A stretch of 61,913 nt of DNA from Lujinxingiaceae bacterium (lineage in GTDB: Bacteria; Myxococcota_A; Bradymonadia; Bradymonadales; Bradymonadaceae). Within the stretch, counting starts at the first letter, position 1. Each line of letters begins with the position of its first letter. The DNA lies in contig JACCWM010000068.1 of NCBI GenBank assembly GCA_013697635.1, positions 1 through 61,913 of the forward strand, given 5' to 3'. The notes below the pieces were generated by a model, which did no database searches, was not told where the DNA came from, and was given only the letters and a program-made list of their open reading frames with translations. Below are positions 27,620-36,118 of the stretch, piece by piece. The position numbers and the translations under genes are program-made.

Positions 27620-27625
27620 CGGGTT

Positions 27626-27657
27626 GCCCGTGGCGCCGCGTTGTTGGTGTCACGGGC
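27626..27657 (+). terminator. weak hairpin after the YceI gene
   Basis: A 7-bp GCCCGTG/CACGGGC stem has an 18-base loop and begins 7 bp after the stop. An AT-rich stretch follows within 10 bases, but there is no clean U-run. It may act as a weak terminator. Confidence 0.3.
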
Positions 27658-27861
27658 ATCGAATATTTTCGGCAATAAAACGTTTCTATCATCTCCGGGG
27701 GTGGTTAATCGCAGCCGGGCAATCACAGCTAATGTGAAAAATTGCACTACCAAATCCTGCTGAGGCCTTGCTTTTTTCAGCAGAAACGGGTAGTAAATCG
27801 CCTCCCTGTTTCCTGGTGTAAACCAGGCTTGGTGCCCACAATCTACCGGAGGATTCATGCG

Positions 27862-29142
27862 GTGAAAAACGTCTCCAATTTCCACCCATCCGTGCTTGCC
27901 GATTCGCTCGTCCCTTGGTGGGAGCGTCCCGGACTCTCCATCCAAGATGACCGTCTGGTCATCGCCGGCCACGATGCTTTGGCGCTGGCAAGCAAATACG
28001 GAACGCCCCTATTCGCCTACGATCTCGATCGACTCGAGGACAACTTCTTTCGGCTCTACAACGCGTTTGCCAGGCAAGAACATCCGTTTCAGGTGTTCTA
28101 TGCGGTCAAGGCCAACCGTTATGCGCCGATCGTCAAGACTTTGCAGGCCCTTGGGTTGGCCGGCATCGACGCAGCCAGTCCGCGTGAAGTTCACGCTGCG
28201 CTGGAAGCGGGTTTTCCCGAAGAACGCATCACCTTTACGAACGTCAGCGTGAGTCGACGCGATGTTGAGCAGCTCAAAGGGCTCAACATTTTGCTCAACT
28301 GCGATTCGATCAGTATGTTGCACAAGGTGGCCGATATCGATCCAGGCCGTAGAGTGGGATTGCGCATCAATCCCCAGGTGGGCGTGGGAATCTCGGAGAA
28401 TCTCACCTATGCCGGTGCCCGAGCCACGAAGTTCGGCGTTTATCTCGACGCTTTGCCCGAGGCACTGCGTGTTATTCAGGACCGCGGCTTGCGCCTGCAA
28501 GGCCTGCATATGCACGTGGGTTGTGGCTGGACGGGCTCGGCGATCACGCAGTTCTTTCAGGCGGTCGATCGTTTGATCAACATCGCCAGTGACATCATCG
28601 CCACCTTCGGCCCGCTGGAGTATCTCAACTTCGGCGGCGGTCTTGGCATCCCGCTCAAGGCCGGCGACAGCAGCGTCGACGTCAACCTGTATGCTCAGGG
28701 CATCGTCGATCGCGTGCGCCAGCTCGGCCTGGGTATCAAGGTCTGCGTCGAGCCCGGTGATTACATGGTCAAGGACACGGCCACGATGCTCTCTGAGGTG
28801 GTGATGGCCGAGAACAAGGGCGGCGTGAACTTTGTCGGCGTCAACACCGGCTTCAACGTGCACTGCGGCGCAAGTCACTACGGGCTCTTCCAAGAGTTCA
28901 TCCACACCGAGCGCGCCAGTCAGTGGCCCACCGATACGGTGAGCATCGTGGGCAACATCAACGAGGTGATCGATGTCTTTGCCGCTGATCGGGCCATGCC
29001 ACCTATTGCCGAGGGCGACATTTTGGCCATGATCAACGCCGGCGGCTACGGCACCTCGATGACCAGCGAGCACTGTTTGCGCGAGGCCGCCGTCGAAGCG
29101 GCTTTTAGCCAGCGGGGCAACCCGTTCGCGACGGGCGAGTGA
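27862..29142 (+). CDS. PLP-dependent fold-III decarboxylase, diaminopimelate-decarboxylase-like with altered substrate residues
   Basis: GTG 27862 is chosen because GGAGG lies nine bases upstream. It gives 426 residues, beginning VKNVSNFHPSVLADS. The alanine-racemase-type barrel is clear: FYAVKANRYAP with the PLP lysine, HMHVGCGWTGSAITQF, NFGGGLGIPLKAGD, and the C-terminal AGGYGTSMTSEH. It differs from LysA where substrate is bound. The LysA CESGD motif aligns with NEVID (Cys replaced by Asn), and the substrate-binding Arg region aligns with NVHCGASHYG. Decarboxylation of another diamino or amino acid is therefore more likely than meso-diaminopimelate. The stop overlaps the next start by four bases. 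Confidence 0.9.
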   Translation: MKNVSNFHPSVLADSLVPWWERPGLSIQDDRLVIAGHDALALASKYGTPLFAYDLDRLEDNFFRLYNAFARQEHPFQVFYAVKANRYAPIVKTLQALGLAGIDAASPREVHAALEAGFPEERITFTNVSVSRRDVEQLKGLNILLNCDSISMLHKVADIDPGRRVGLRINPQVGVGISENLTYAGARATKFGVYLDALPEALRVIQDRGLRLQGLHMHVGCGWTGSAITQFFQAVDRLINIASDIIATFGPLEYLNFGGGLGIPLKAGDSSVDVNLYAQGIVDRVRQLGLGIKVCVEPGDYMVKDTATMLSEVVMAENKGGVNFVGVNTGFNVHCGASHYGLFQEFIHTERASQWPTDTVSIVGNINEVIDVFAADRAMPPIAEGDILAMINAGGYGTSMTSEHCLREAAVEAAFSQRGNPFATGE

Positions 29143-30626
29143 CGGCAAAAAAAACGGCTTCGGCCGTCTTGATTCGAACGCGCGCGGGCCGCGCTGAGCT
29201 CTTCTGGGCTCAGCGCGCGCTCGCGCGTGCGTTTCTTGGGGGCTTTCATGCCTTTTTTGCCGGCTCAAAGCTGCCCGCGGACGCGAGTTTTGTCGCCTGT
29301 GCCGCCCGCGAGCTTTTTGAGGAGGCGGGCGTCTTGGTGACGCGCTCCGGCACCAGGCTCATCGCGCTCGATGAGGACTCAGCGCTTGGTGTGCTGCGCC
29401 GGCGCGCCTGCACGGGCGAGCTCGATTTTGAGAGCGAGCTTGGCGAGCTGGGTTTGCAGCTCGATGCCGCCCGCTTTGAGCCGGTGGGTCACTGGCTGAC
29501 GCCGCCATGGCTGCTACCCACCAGCGAGACCGCGTTTTTTGTTGTGCGCCTTGGCGACGACGACCACGGCATCTTTGATGCGTTGGCCGACCACCTGCAG
29601 GTCGAAGAGTTCGAAGTCGGCAGCTGGATCGAGCCGGCCGCAGCCCTGGCGGCGTGGCAGACTGGCCAGGTATTCATGACGACACCGATCGAGCACATCG
29701 TGCGCGCTTTGGCCGAGGACGCCTCGTCGCCAGGCCGGCTTCTGCCTGGCGAGCAAGAGCAGGCTGTGAGCCAGGCCCACATCGAGATCGTGGCCGGGCT
29801 GCGCGTGCTTCCGCTTCACACGGCGACGCTTTTGCCGGCGACCCACACCAACTGTGTAATCGTCGGCCAGAGCGAGCTCGTGATCATCGACCCGGGCTCC
29901 AAGCCCGGTGCCGAGCTCGACAAACTCTGGGAGCTCGTCGACCGGCTGGTCGATGCGGGGGCACGCCTGAAAGCGATCGTGCTCACCCACCAGCACCCCG
30001 ACCACGTCGGCGGCGTTCGGGAAACCGCGACGCGCTACGCGGCGCCGGTGTGGGCTCATGCGGCGACAGCCCTTGCATTGGAAGGCGCTGGCATCCGCGT
30101 CTCGCGCCTGCTCGATGATGGCGAGCGCCTGGTGTTGGCCGGCGACGCCGGTGGCGAGCACGCCTTGGAGTGCCTGCATACGCCCGGCCACGCCGCGGGC
30201 CATCTGTGCTTCTACCATGAGCGCTCGGGTTGTTTGATCGCCGGAGATCTGGTGGCCTCAACGGGCACGATCGTGATCGATCCACCCGAGGGAAACATGG
30301 GCGATTACCTGGCCAGCCTGCGTCGTGCGCAGCGCGTGGGCGCGCGCATGCTCCTGCCAGCCCATGGCTGGCTGGTCGCCCAACCCGAGCGACTGCTCGA
30401 ACACTTTGTCGAACACCGCCTGGCGCGCGAGCAACTCGTGGTGGCGGCGCTCGAGCAGTGCGAAAATCCTGCTATGTTATTGGAACTTGTGCCTATTGTT
30501 TATGCCGACGTGCCAGAATACGTTTGGCCGCTGGCAGCAAGAAGCTTGCTAGCTCACCTCGAACATCTCGTTGAACAAGGCGTGGCAGGGAGAGAGGGCG
30601 ATCGCTTCTGGCACTGTGGCCAATGA
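29139..30626 (+). CDS. NUDIX hydrolase fused to a metallo-beta-lactamase-fold hydrolase
   Basis: This 495-residue protein is translationally coupled to the decarboxylase gene (GTGA at 29139-29142). Residues about 5-215 resemble a NUDIX domain, with AARELFEEAGVLV as the core of the NUDIX box; the first conserved Glu of the box is not obvious. From about residue 225 a metallo-beta-lactamase domain follows: CVIVGQSELVIIDPGS, LTHQHPDHVGG, HTPGHAAGHLCFY and the Asp-containing LIAGDLVAS. A C-terminal winged-helix-like segment resembles LACTB2-type hydrolases. The joint activity, probably on nucleotide or CoA thioester substrates, is unknown. Confidence 0.92.
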   Translation: MTAKKTASAVLIRTRAGRAELFWAQRALARAFLGGFHAFFAGSKLPADASFVACAARELFEEAGVLVTRSGTRLIALDEDSALGVLRRRACTGELDFESELGELGLQLDAARFEPVGHWLTPPWLLPTSETAFFVVRLGDDDHGIFDALADHLQVEEFEVGSWIEPAAALAAWQTGQVFMTTPIEHIVRALAEDASSPGRLLPGEQEQAVSQAHIEIVAGLRVLPLHTATLLPATHTNCVIVGQSELVIIDPGSKPGAELDKLWELVDRLVDAGARLKAIVLTHQHPDHVGGVRETATRYAAPVWAHAATALALEGAGIRVSRLLDDGERLVLAGDAGGEHALECLHTPGHAAGHLCFYHERSGCLIAGDLVASTGTIVIDPPEGNMGDYLASLRRAQRVGARMLLPAHGWLVAQPERLLEHFVEHRLAREQLVVAALEQCENPAMLLELVPIVYADVPEYVWPLAARSLLAHLEHLVEQGVAGREGDRFWHCGQ

Positions 30627-30708
30627 GCCCCTTTGACATCGCTGCCGCGAACATGGCATGAGGATCACGACCGTCCACTGTCTCGAGCAGTCCGCCAGGA
30701 GAACCAAG

Positions 30709-31266
30709 ATGCAACTGTCCCAAAGCCAAACCCCGCTGGAATTCATTGGCGCGCCCGTAGACGTCTTCTCGATGCATATCGATCACGAGCGCCCGCTCGC
30801 TGAGTTGATCGAGGAGTGCGGCTTTGAATTCGTGCATTTCTTCGTGCTCGAGGCGCTGGCACAGCGCGCAATCCATGAGAACAAGGCCGCCGAGTCGGTT
30901 GGTCGTTACGCGCTGCTCTCCTACAGCCATCCGGGCGGCGAGCTCAGCGGCAATGCCTTTGTCGAGCTCGCCGGGCGAAACCTTCGCCCGGCCACCCTGC
31001 GCGAGCTGTTGCACTACGCGCTGCAAAATCCTGAAGCCCAGTGGACCCAGGACATTTTGGCCCTGGGCACGATGCGTATGCGCATGATTCACCGCGACCG
31101 CGCTGGCGAGACGCTGTGGGGCCAGTTCGACATCGACCACAGCATGTGCCAGTGGGTCGTCGGCCTCTCCAGTCTGGGCAAGCGGCGCACGCTCGTGCCG
31201 ATAGAAATCTTTCTCAAAGACGCGGTCAACCAGCCCGCCACCTTGCTCGTGCGCCTGACCGAGTAG
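30709..31266 (+). CDS. protein of unknown function
   Basis: The ATG at 30709 follows GGAGA and gives 185 residues. No signal peptide or membrane helix is seen. The protein mixes helices and strands, with conserved-looking segments MHIDHERPLAELIEECGFEF, HPGGELSGNAFVELAG and MRMRMIHRDRAG. I do not recognise a family. Its stop (31264-31266) lies exactly where a fragment of another gene begins, so its 3' end may mark a rearrangement junction. Confidence 0.8.
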   Translation: MQLSQSQTPLEFIGAPVDVFSMHIDHERPLAELIEECGFEFVHFFVLEALAQRAIHENKAAESVGRYALLSYSHPGGELSGNAFVELAGRNLRPATLRELLHYALQNPEAQWTQDILALGTMRMRMIHRDRAGETLWGQFDIDHSMCQWVVGLSSLGKRRTLVPIEIFLKDAVNQPATLLVRLTE

Positions 31267-31646
31267 TCGATGGGCGCTCGACGACGAGCGTCGGCATGAC
31301 GTGCATGGAGCTTGGCGCCTTGATGAAGGAGCTGGGCGCGCACAACGCGCTCAACCTCGACGCCGGCGGATCTTCGGCGATGTGGATTCGGGGCAAGGGC
31401 GTGGTCAACAGCCCCTCGGACGGCTCGGAGCGCGTCACGGGCAATCATCTGGCGGTGATCGCCTCGGGCAGCGGCGCTGCAGGCTCCTGCGATCCGACGA
31501 TGGACGAGATCATCCGTACAGCGGCCGTTCGCGGTGGTGGCCGTCTTGCGCAGGCGCGCGCGCGCGGCCTGACTCATTGCTTCTTGAGTACGCCGTACTT
31601 GATACGCAGCGGCAATGTGTTGATCTCGACGCCGGCCTCGGCCTGA
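31263..31646 (+). pseudogene. remnant of a phosphodiester-glycosidase (NAGPA-like) gene
   Basis: An open frame with no start codon of its own encodes a segment typical of the C-terminus of the NAGPA/DUF2233 phosphodiester glycosidase family: VDGRSTTSVGMTCMELGALM, then HNALNLDAGGSSAMW and VNSPSDGSERVTGNHLAV. Recognisable similarity runs to about 31460 and the frame stays open to 31646, overlapping the convergent parvulin gene. The N-terminal two thirds of the gene are missing; the unrelated upstream gene ends exactly at the junction. This looks like a truncated gene. Confidence 0.75.
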
Positions 31647-33190
31647 CGGCTCGAGACAAAGTCCCCCACGATCTGGGTGCGCCGCGAGGCGATGAAGCTC
31701 TCGCGAAAGTCTGCAAGTTCTTGCTTGAAGCCGTCGCGGCTGGGCTGGTCACGCGCGGCCAGGCGAAAGGCGAAGACGCGATCGCGCGCGAGCACCGGTT
31801 CGCCCAGCGTGGGATTCTCGGCCGTCAGCGAGAAGGCCGCGGTGACCGCTTCTTGGGCCAGACCGACGCCGGGCAAATAGCCCTGTTGTGAAAATCCAAA
31901 GGGTCCACTTCGAACCAGCGTGAGGCCCTGAGCGGCGATCTCTTCGCGCAAGCGCTCGACCTGCTCATTGCTCAAGGTTGCGTGTTTGTCGGCCTTGACG
32001 GCGCGCATCGCACTCAGCGCCGGCTCGAGCTTTGCGCGTGCCGAGGCGACGATTCCCTGGCCTCGCAGCAGGTCGGCGGCGATCTCGCGGCGAAGCGGGC
32101 GGGTCAGCGCCAGCGGCTCGGGCTCACGAAAGCCTTCCACCTGCCACGCATAGAAGCCCCGCGCGCCTTCGGCCTCAAAGCCGGTGTCGCCAACCTGGGC
32201 GCCATAGGCGCGCGGGTTCTCGGCAGCGAGCAACACGCTGCCCGTCTCGAGCACCAGCCCCAGTCCGCTGGCGGCGGCTTGAGGTGCCTCGCCGCTGCTC
32301 AGTCGGTTGGCGGCCTGCTGCAGCTTCTCGGTGAGCTCGGCGCCACTCTGGCCCGCTGGCGCCTTGAGCATGGTCAAGCGCACGGCCCGCGGCATCACGA
32401 AGTGCTCGAGGTTGGCGTTGTAGTGCGCCTCGATGAGCGAATTCTCACGAACCGCGTCCTGCTCTAGAAAGCTGTCGAGCTCGCTCGAGGCGGGTGTATT
32501 GGTCATGGTCACCATCACCAGATCGACCGTGTCACGCGCTTGCCGATAGGCGGCCCACAGCTCCTCGTCGGTGATGCCCGCGAGCAGCGATGCTTCGAGC
32601 TTGGTGGTCAGGAGCTCCTCGCAGGCGAGCTCGCGCAGATCCTCGGCGTCAAGCGCGAGTTCTGCGAGCTCCGCGAGCAGCGCGGCGCTCTCAAAACTCT
32701 CGGGGGCCTCAAGCAGCGGCGCAAAGCGTGCCAGCTGCGGATGGCTGACGAGCAGCTTGTGCGCCTCGAACGTCTCGCAGCGGATGCTCCGGCGGGCTGC
32801 CTCGGCGCGCACGATCTCGCGCGCGACCAGGCCCTGGGTCGCCGTGATCTGAACGTGCGACGTTGCCAGCCGCTCCGGTGGAACCTCGTGATAGCGCCCA
32901 CCGTCTTCGCGCTCTGGGGCAAAGAGCAGGCTGCGGCGCATGGCGCCTTCGAAGTCGGCCATGGTGATCTGAATTCCCGATCCCTGGGCGAGCACGGACG
33001 CGTCCGTGGGCATCGCGCCCGGCTCGCGCACGATGATCGGTGCCGTTGGGCTCTCTGGAGTTGGAGAAGCCGGCGCCTGGGCGGGCGCGTTCTGAGGCGC
33101 GATCTCCTCGCGCGGCTCGCAAGCCATCATGCCCAGCGCCAGGCTCAGAAATAGGACTCCGCGCAATTGCGTTTGTTGCCTTGCCTTCAT
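31574..33190 (-). CDS. parvulin/SurA-like peptidyl-prolyl isomerase lipoprotein
   Basis: This 538-residue protein has a lipobox (LALGMMAC) and an Ala/Pro-rich linker. The architecture is SurA/PpiC-like: a helical N-terminal part with repeated helices to about residue 235, then a PpiC-like core. That core includes LIEAHYNANLEHFVMPRAVRL (the usual region before the parvulin beta strand) and GFYAWQVEGFREPEPLAL near its end. Part of the prolyl-isomerase active site is not clearly recognisable, so catalysis is not assured. A chaperone role for outer-membrane or surface proteins is inferred. It is convergent with the glycosidase remnant. Confidence 0.85.
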   Translation of the reverse strand: MKARQQTQLRGVLFLSLALGMMACEPREEIAPQNAPAQAPASPTPESPTAPIIVREPGAMPTDASVLAQGSGIQITMADFEGAMRRSLLFAPEREDGGRYHEVPPERLATSHVQITATQGLVAREIVRAEAARRSIRCETFEAHKLLVSHPQLARFAPLLEAPESFESAALLAELAELALDAEDLRELACEELLTTKLEASLLAGITDEELWAAYRQARDTVDLVMVTMTNTPASSELDSFLEQDAVRENSLIEAHYNANLEHFVMPRAVRLTMLKAPAGQSGAELTEKLQQAANRLSSGEAPQAAASGLGLVLETGSVLLAAENPRAYGAQVGDTGFEAEGARGFYAWQVEGFREPEPLALTRPLRREIAADLLRGQGIVASARAKLEPALSAMRAVKADKHATLSNEQVERLREEIAAQGLTLVRSGPFGFSQQGYLPGVGLAQEAVTAAFSLTAENPTLGEPVLARDRVFAFRLAARDQPSRDGFKQELADFRESFIASRRTQIVGDFVSSRQAEAGVEINTLPLRIKYGVLKKQ

Positions 33191-33405
33191 GGGCTCTCTT
33201 TGCTAGTAGGTCTGCTTGTTGATGACCCCTGCGATCATCGAGATCACCGGTCATCAACCTGCCACGTCGTGTGGCTCACAACAATGATTGCGCGCGGATT
33301 TAGTTCCGCGTGCGGCGCGATTGCTTCAGCGCAACGGCCCTGTCTGCTCCCAGATGCGGCATCTGCCAGAGCGATTCGCGCATCAGCTTTTTAGGGAGAA
33401 TCAAA

Positions 33406-33753
33406 ATGGCAAAACAAAGTCCACTGCAGCGCGTCAAAGCCGAATTCGGCTCCAAAGCCGAGCTCGCCAAGAAGGTTGCCGCGCTCCTCGATCGCCCCGA
33501 GGGCGAGGAGGCCGCCGCTTTTGAGAAGCGCGTCTCGAACTTGAGCAACACCAAGTTGCTGCGTCTGCTCGAGGCCAACAAGCTCGTTCAGAGCAAGTTT
33601 GGCTCCAAAGACAAGCTCGTCGACGCGATCGTGCGCGCGCGCTTTAGCGGCGGAAACGTCGATTACGGCAAGAAGATCTCCGGCTTTACCCTGCCCAAAC
33701 TGCTCGATCTCGCCCGCCAGCACGACCTGGTGCGTCCCAGCGAATTGCGCTGA
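33406..33753 (+). CDS. small protein with two internal FGSK repeats
   Basis: The ATG at 33406 follows a GGGAGA site; an upstream start at 33310 is less likely. The 115-residue basic protein contains two similar helical segments (FGSKAELAKKVAALL and FGSKDKLVDAIVRARF) and two LLDLA/LLRLLE-like helices. The pattern resembles small helix-extension-helix domains such as SAP-like folds, but no family is certain. No export signal is seen. A hairpin follows the stop. Confidence 0.85.
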   Translation: MAKQSPLQRVKAEFGSKAELAKKVAALLDRPEGEEAAAFEKRVSNLSNTKLLRLLEANKLVQSKFGSKDKLVDAIVRARFSGGNVDYGKKISGFTLPKLLDLARQHDLVRPSELR

Positions 33754-33760
33754 GGATCAT

Positions 33761-33786
33761 CTTCGCGGGCCTTCGGGCCCGCGAAG
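33761..33786 (+). terminator. hairpin with TTCG tetraloop after the small protein gene
   Basis: An 11-bp perfect stem (33761-33771 with 33776-33786) closes a TTCG loop, beginning eight bases after the stop codon. The U-run is absent (a GTCACCTTGTA stretch follows), so termination may be incomplete. Confidence 0.6.
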
Positions 33787-34260
33787 TCACCTTGTACTTT
33801 GACCAAATAACCACTACACTGGCCAAGCTGTAATTCCCGCCGGGCCTCGCGGTCTTTTGGCACTTCACGCGCCTCTTTTGCGTGCCGTGAAAGCCACGAT
33901 CACCGCGTACTTGCACGCGCAGTTCGGGGGAGTTGGCCCAGTGGATAACCGTCCAATGGCACCTGATGGCACTTGCCTGCGTCTTGGGCTGTGACCCACC
34001 AGTGATCGAATGTGTGCTGTACATGCCTGAGACCTGGTTTTTGTGTTGAGTACGGAGGTCTGTGGACGGCCCGGACAGTGGTAGTGCCAGGAAATGAATC
34101 CGAGCGCGAAATGGTTTTTAGATCGTGTGGCCCCGAAGGCGTGCTCATCGCCTTATCCCCCACGAGATGAGCCCCACGAAGCCGCGCATGGGTTTGTTGT
34201 CCAGCGAACGCTTCACCCCGTCCCGGACTTCGCATTCCCCGACACGTGTTAAGGAGATTC
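33787..34260. other. 474-bp gene-free leader upstream of carD
   Basis: No convincing ORF, tRNA or repeat was found. The frames crossing it are shadows with poor codon use. A few small stems are visible, for example around 33867-33894 (TTCACG...CGTGAA). The region may hold the carD promoter and a long 5' untranslated leader, or a small RNA, but neither can be shown from sequence. Confidence 0.4.
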
Positions 34261-34752
34261 ATGGTGATCCCGTTCAAGGTTGGAGACAAGGCCGTCTATC
34301 CCGCACAGGGTGTGGCGGAGGTCGTGGGCATCGACACCAAAGAAATCATGGGGACAAGCCAGACATTCTACGTTTTGCGCGTCATGGATTCCGACAAGAA
34401 GATCATGATTCCGGTCAACAACGTGGCCAATGTGGGGCTGCGCAACATTATGACGGATCGCGAGCTTGAGGAGGTCTACGACATCTTGCGTGAGCGCGAC
34501 GTCGACCTCAACCAGCAGACTTGGAACCGGCGCTACCGCGCCTATGTCGAGAAGATTCACACCGGCAGCCCCTACGAGATCGCCGAGGTATTGCGCGATC
34601 TCAATTTGCTCAAGTTCCACAAGACGTTGAGCTTTGGCGAGCGCAAGATGCTCGACACCGCCCGCCGCCTGCTCGTCCAAGAACTCGCTGTGGCTAAAGA
34701 AGCCACCGAAGACGCGATCATGGAAGAGCTCGAGCACATCTTTACCGCCTGA
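34261..34752 (+). CDS. carD: CarD/CdnL-family RNA-polymerase-binding regulator
   Basis: The ATG at 34261 follows AAGGAG at four bases and gives 163 residues. The N-terminal Tudor-like RNA-polymerase-interacting domain is typical (FKVGDKAVYPAQGVAEVVGI, then KKIMIPVNNVANVGLR). The C-terminal helical DNA-binding part is also present (WNRRYRAYVEKI, LSFGERKMLDTARRLLVQEL). CdnL-type proteins stabilise promoter complexes, including rRNA promoters, and are usually essential in Myxococcota. It stands alone with a long upstream region. The stop is close to the convergent Cys-rich lipoprotein gene. Confidence 0.95.
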   Translation: MVIPFKVGDKAVYPAQGVAEVVGIDTKEIMGTSQTFYVLRVMDSDKKIMIPVNNVANVGLRNIMTDRELEEVYDILRERDVDLNQQTWNRRYRAYVEKIHTGSPYEIAEVLRDLNLLKFHKTLSFGERKMLDTARRLLVQELAVAKEATEDAIMEELEHIFTA

Positions 34753-34785
34753 GCAACAGCCTTGGCCCGCCCATGCGCCCAGGCC

Positions 34786-36021
34786 TTACAGGCAGACGCC
34801 GAGCTCCACTTGCTCGGGGTCGTATTGCAGGCAGCGGCGCCCGTCGGTGCAGTCTGCGCTGCCCTGAGAGAGACGACAAACCCTCGAGCAGCGCGTTCCA
34901 ATGCCCGGTGACGGATAGCAGGCCAGGGCGTCTTCGCTGCAGGTCGTGAACAAGGGCTGGCAGGTTTCACCCTCTTTGAAATCGTTGTCTTCGACGCAGA
35001 TACCCAGGGTGGGCGAGAAGGCCAAGCAGTGGCCTTTGCTGCAGTCGGTGTTGCCGCCTCGTTTGGCAAAGGGCCGGCAGACCTCCACGCATCTGCCGCC
35101 CGTATTGGGCTCAAGCTCCAGGCACAGGGCGCGCTCGGTGCAGTCGAGCAGCGAGTTCAGATCACAGCGATCGCCAAGTTGGTTGTTCTCGTTGGTGGGA
35201 ACGCAGAATCCGCCGCCGATCAAGGTCTGGGTGGGCAGGCAAGCCATGCCCGGCTCGCCACAAGACGCTTTGTCGGGATCGCAGCTGCTCAGGCAAAGGC
35301 CACGTTCTTCTTCGCCCAATGTGCACACTGAATTCTGGCCAGGGCAGCTCGCGTCGGGGTTGCTCAGCGTACGGTCGCAGGTGCCATAGCAGCGCAGCTC
35401 GCCGCTGCCGGTGAGCTTGGTGCAGTAGTAGTTGTTGATGAAGCTTCCTTCCTGGACGCAGGGCTGATCTTGAAAGCGGCAAATCTGCTCGTCATAGGCC
35501 TGGCATTTGCAGTTTGAGCAAAACTGATTGCTCCCGCAGCCGCCGTCACAGCAGCCGTCGTTGACGACGGGATCATTGGTGCATACGCCGTTCTCGCAGC
35601 TCTGGTTGGAGCGGCAGCGGGTTGCTTCAACGACCACACCGCCTCCGGGCACGACACGGCAGCGGCCTGCCGTCGCATCGTCCACGCAAAAGCGCTGCCC
35701 GGGCTGGCAATTGGGCGGTGGCTCGACGTCGATGTCGATTCCGATCGGAGAGGCATCTTGCGGTGGCGCGTCCGGCCCGATTGAGATGTCGTCGTTAGGC
35801 TGCTCATAGGCGGTGTCGCCACCGCTGGCGCGGCGAACGTTTCGCGGTGTGCAGCGACGGTCGATGCAAGAGAAGCTGTTGAGACAGTCGCCGTCTTGCA
35901 GGCACTCCTGGCCGCTGAGCTGGGTGCCGGGCGACAAATCCAAGCTGCATCCGCTGAACATGGCGATCGTGAGCAATGCAACCAGACAGACTACGCAGAA
36001 TGCAACGGCTTGATTTTTCAT
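34786..36021 (-). CDS. Cys-rich lipoprotein
   Basis: This 411-residue protein has a lipobox signal (MKNQAVAFCVVCLVALL ending MFSGC). The rest contains more than 30 Cys in repeated EGF-like or disulfide-rich modules (for example CLQDGDCLNSFSCIDRRC and CCDGGCGSNQFCSNCKC). Such modules occur in secreted surface proteins of Myxococcota. They would need periplasmic disulfide formation. No enzymatic motif is seen. It is convergent with carD. Confidence 0.9.
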   Translation of the reverse strand: MKNQAVAFCVVCLVALLTIAMFSGCSLDLSPGTQLSGQECLQDGDCLNSFSCIDRRCTPRNVRRASGGDTAYEQPNDDISIGPDAPPQDASPIGIDIDVEPPPNCQPGQRFCVDDATAGRCRVVPGGGVVVEATRCRSNQSCENGVCTNDPVVNDGCCDGGCGSNQFCSNCKCQAYDEQICRFQDQPCVQEGSFINNYYCTKLTGSGELRCYGTCDRTLSNPDASCPGQNSVCTLGEEERGLCLSSCDPDKASCGEPGMACLPTQTLIGGGFCVPTNENNQLGDRCDLNSLLDCTERALCLELEPNTGGRCVEVCRPFAKRGGNTDCSKGHCLAFSPTLGICVEDNDFKEGETCQPLFTTCSEDALACYPSPGIGTRCSRVCRLSQGSADCTDGRRCLQYDPEQVELGVCL

Positions 36022-36118
36022 GAGTCACTCAGTTTCAGGCGAAGGTTGGGCAAAGTGTGGCAAACTTGCCCATTTGTAGCTCAAAGCCTGAACTGAAGCA
36101 AAAGAAACGCCGGTGGTG

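Noticed and set aside
33900-34289. Leftward open frame across the carD leader
   Set aside because: It overlaps the carD start on the other strand and has poor codon use and no ribosome-binding site.
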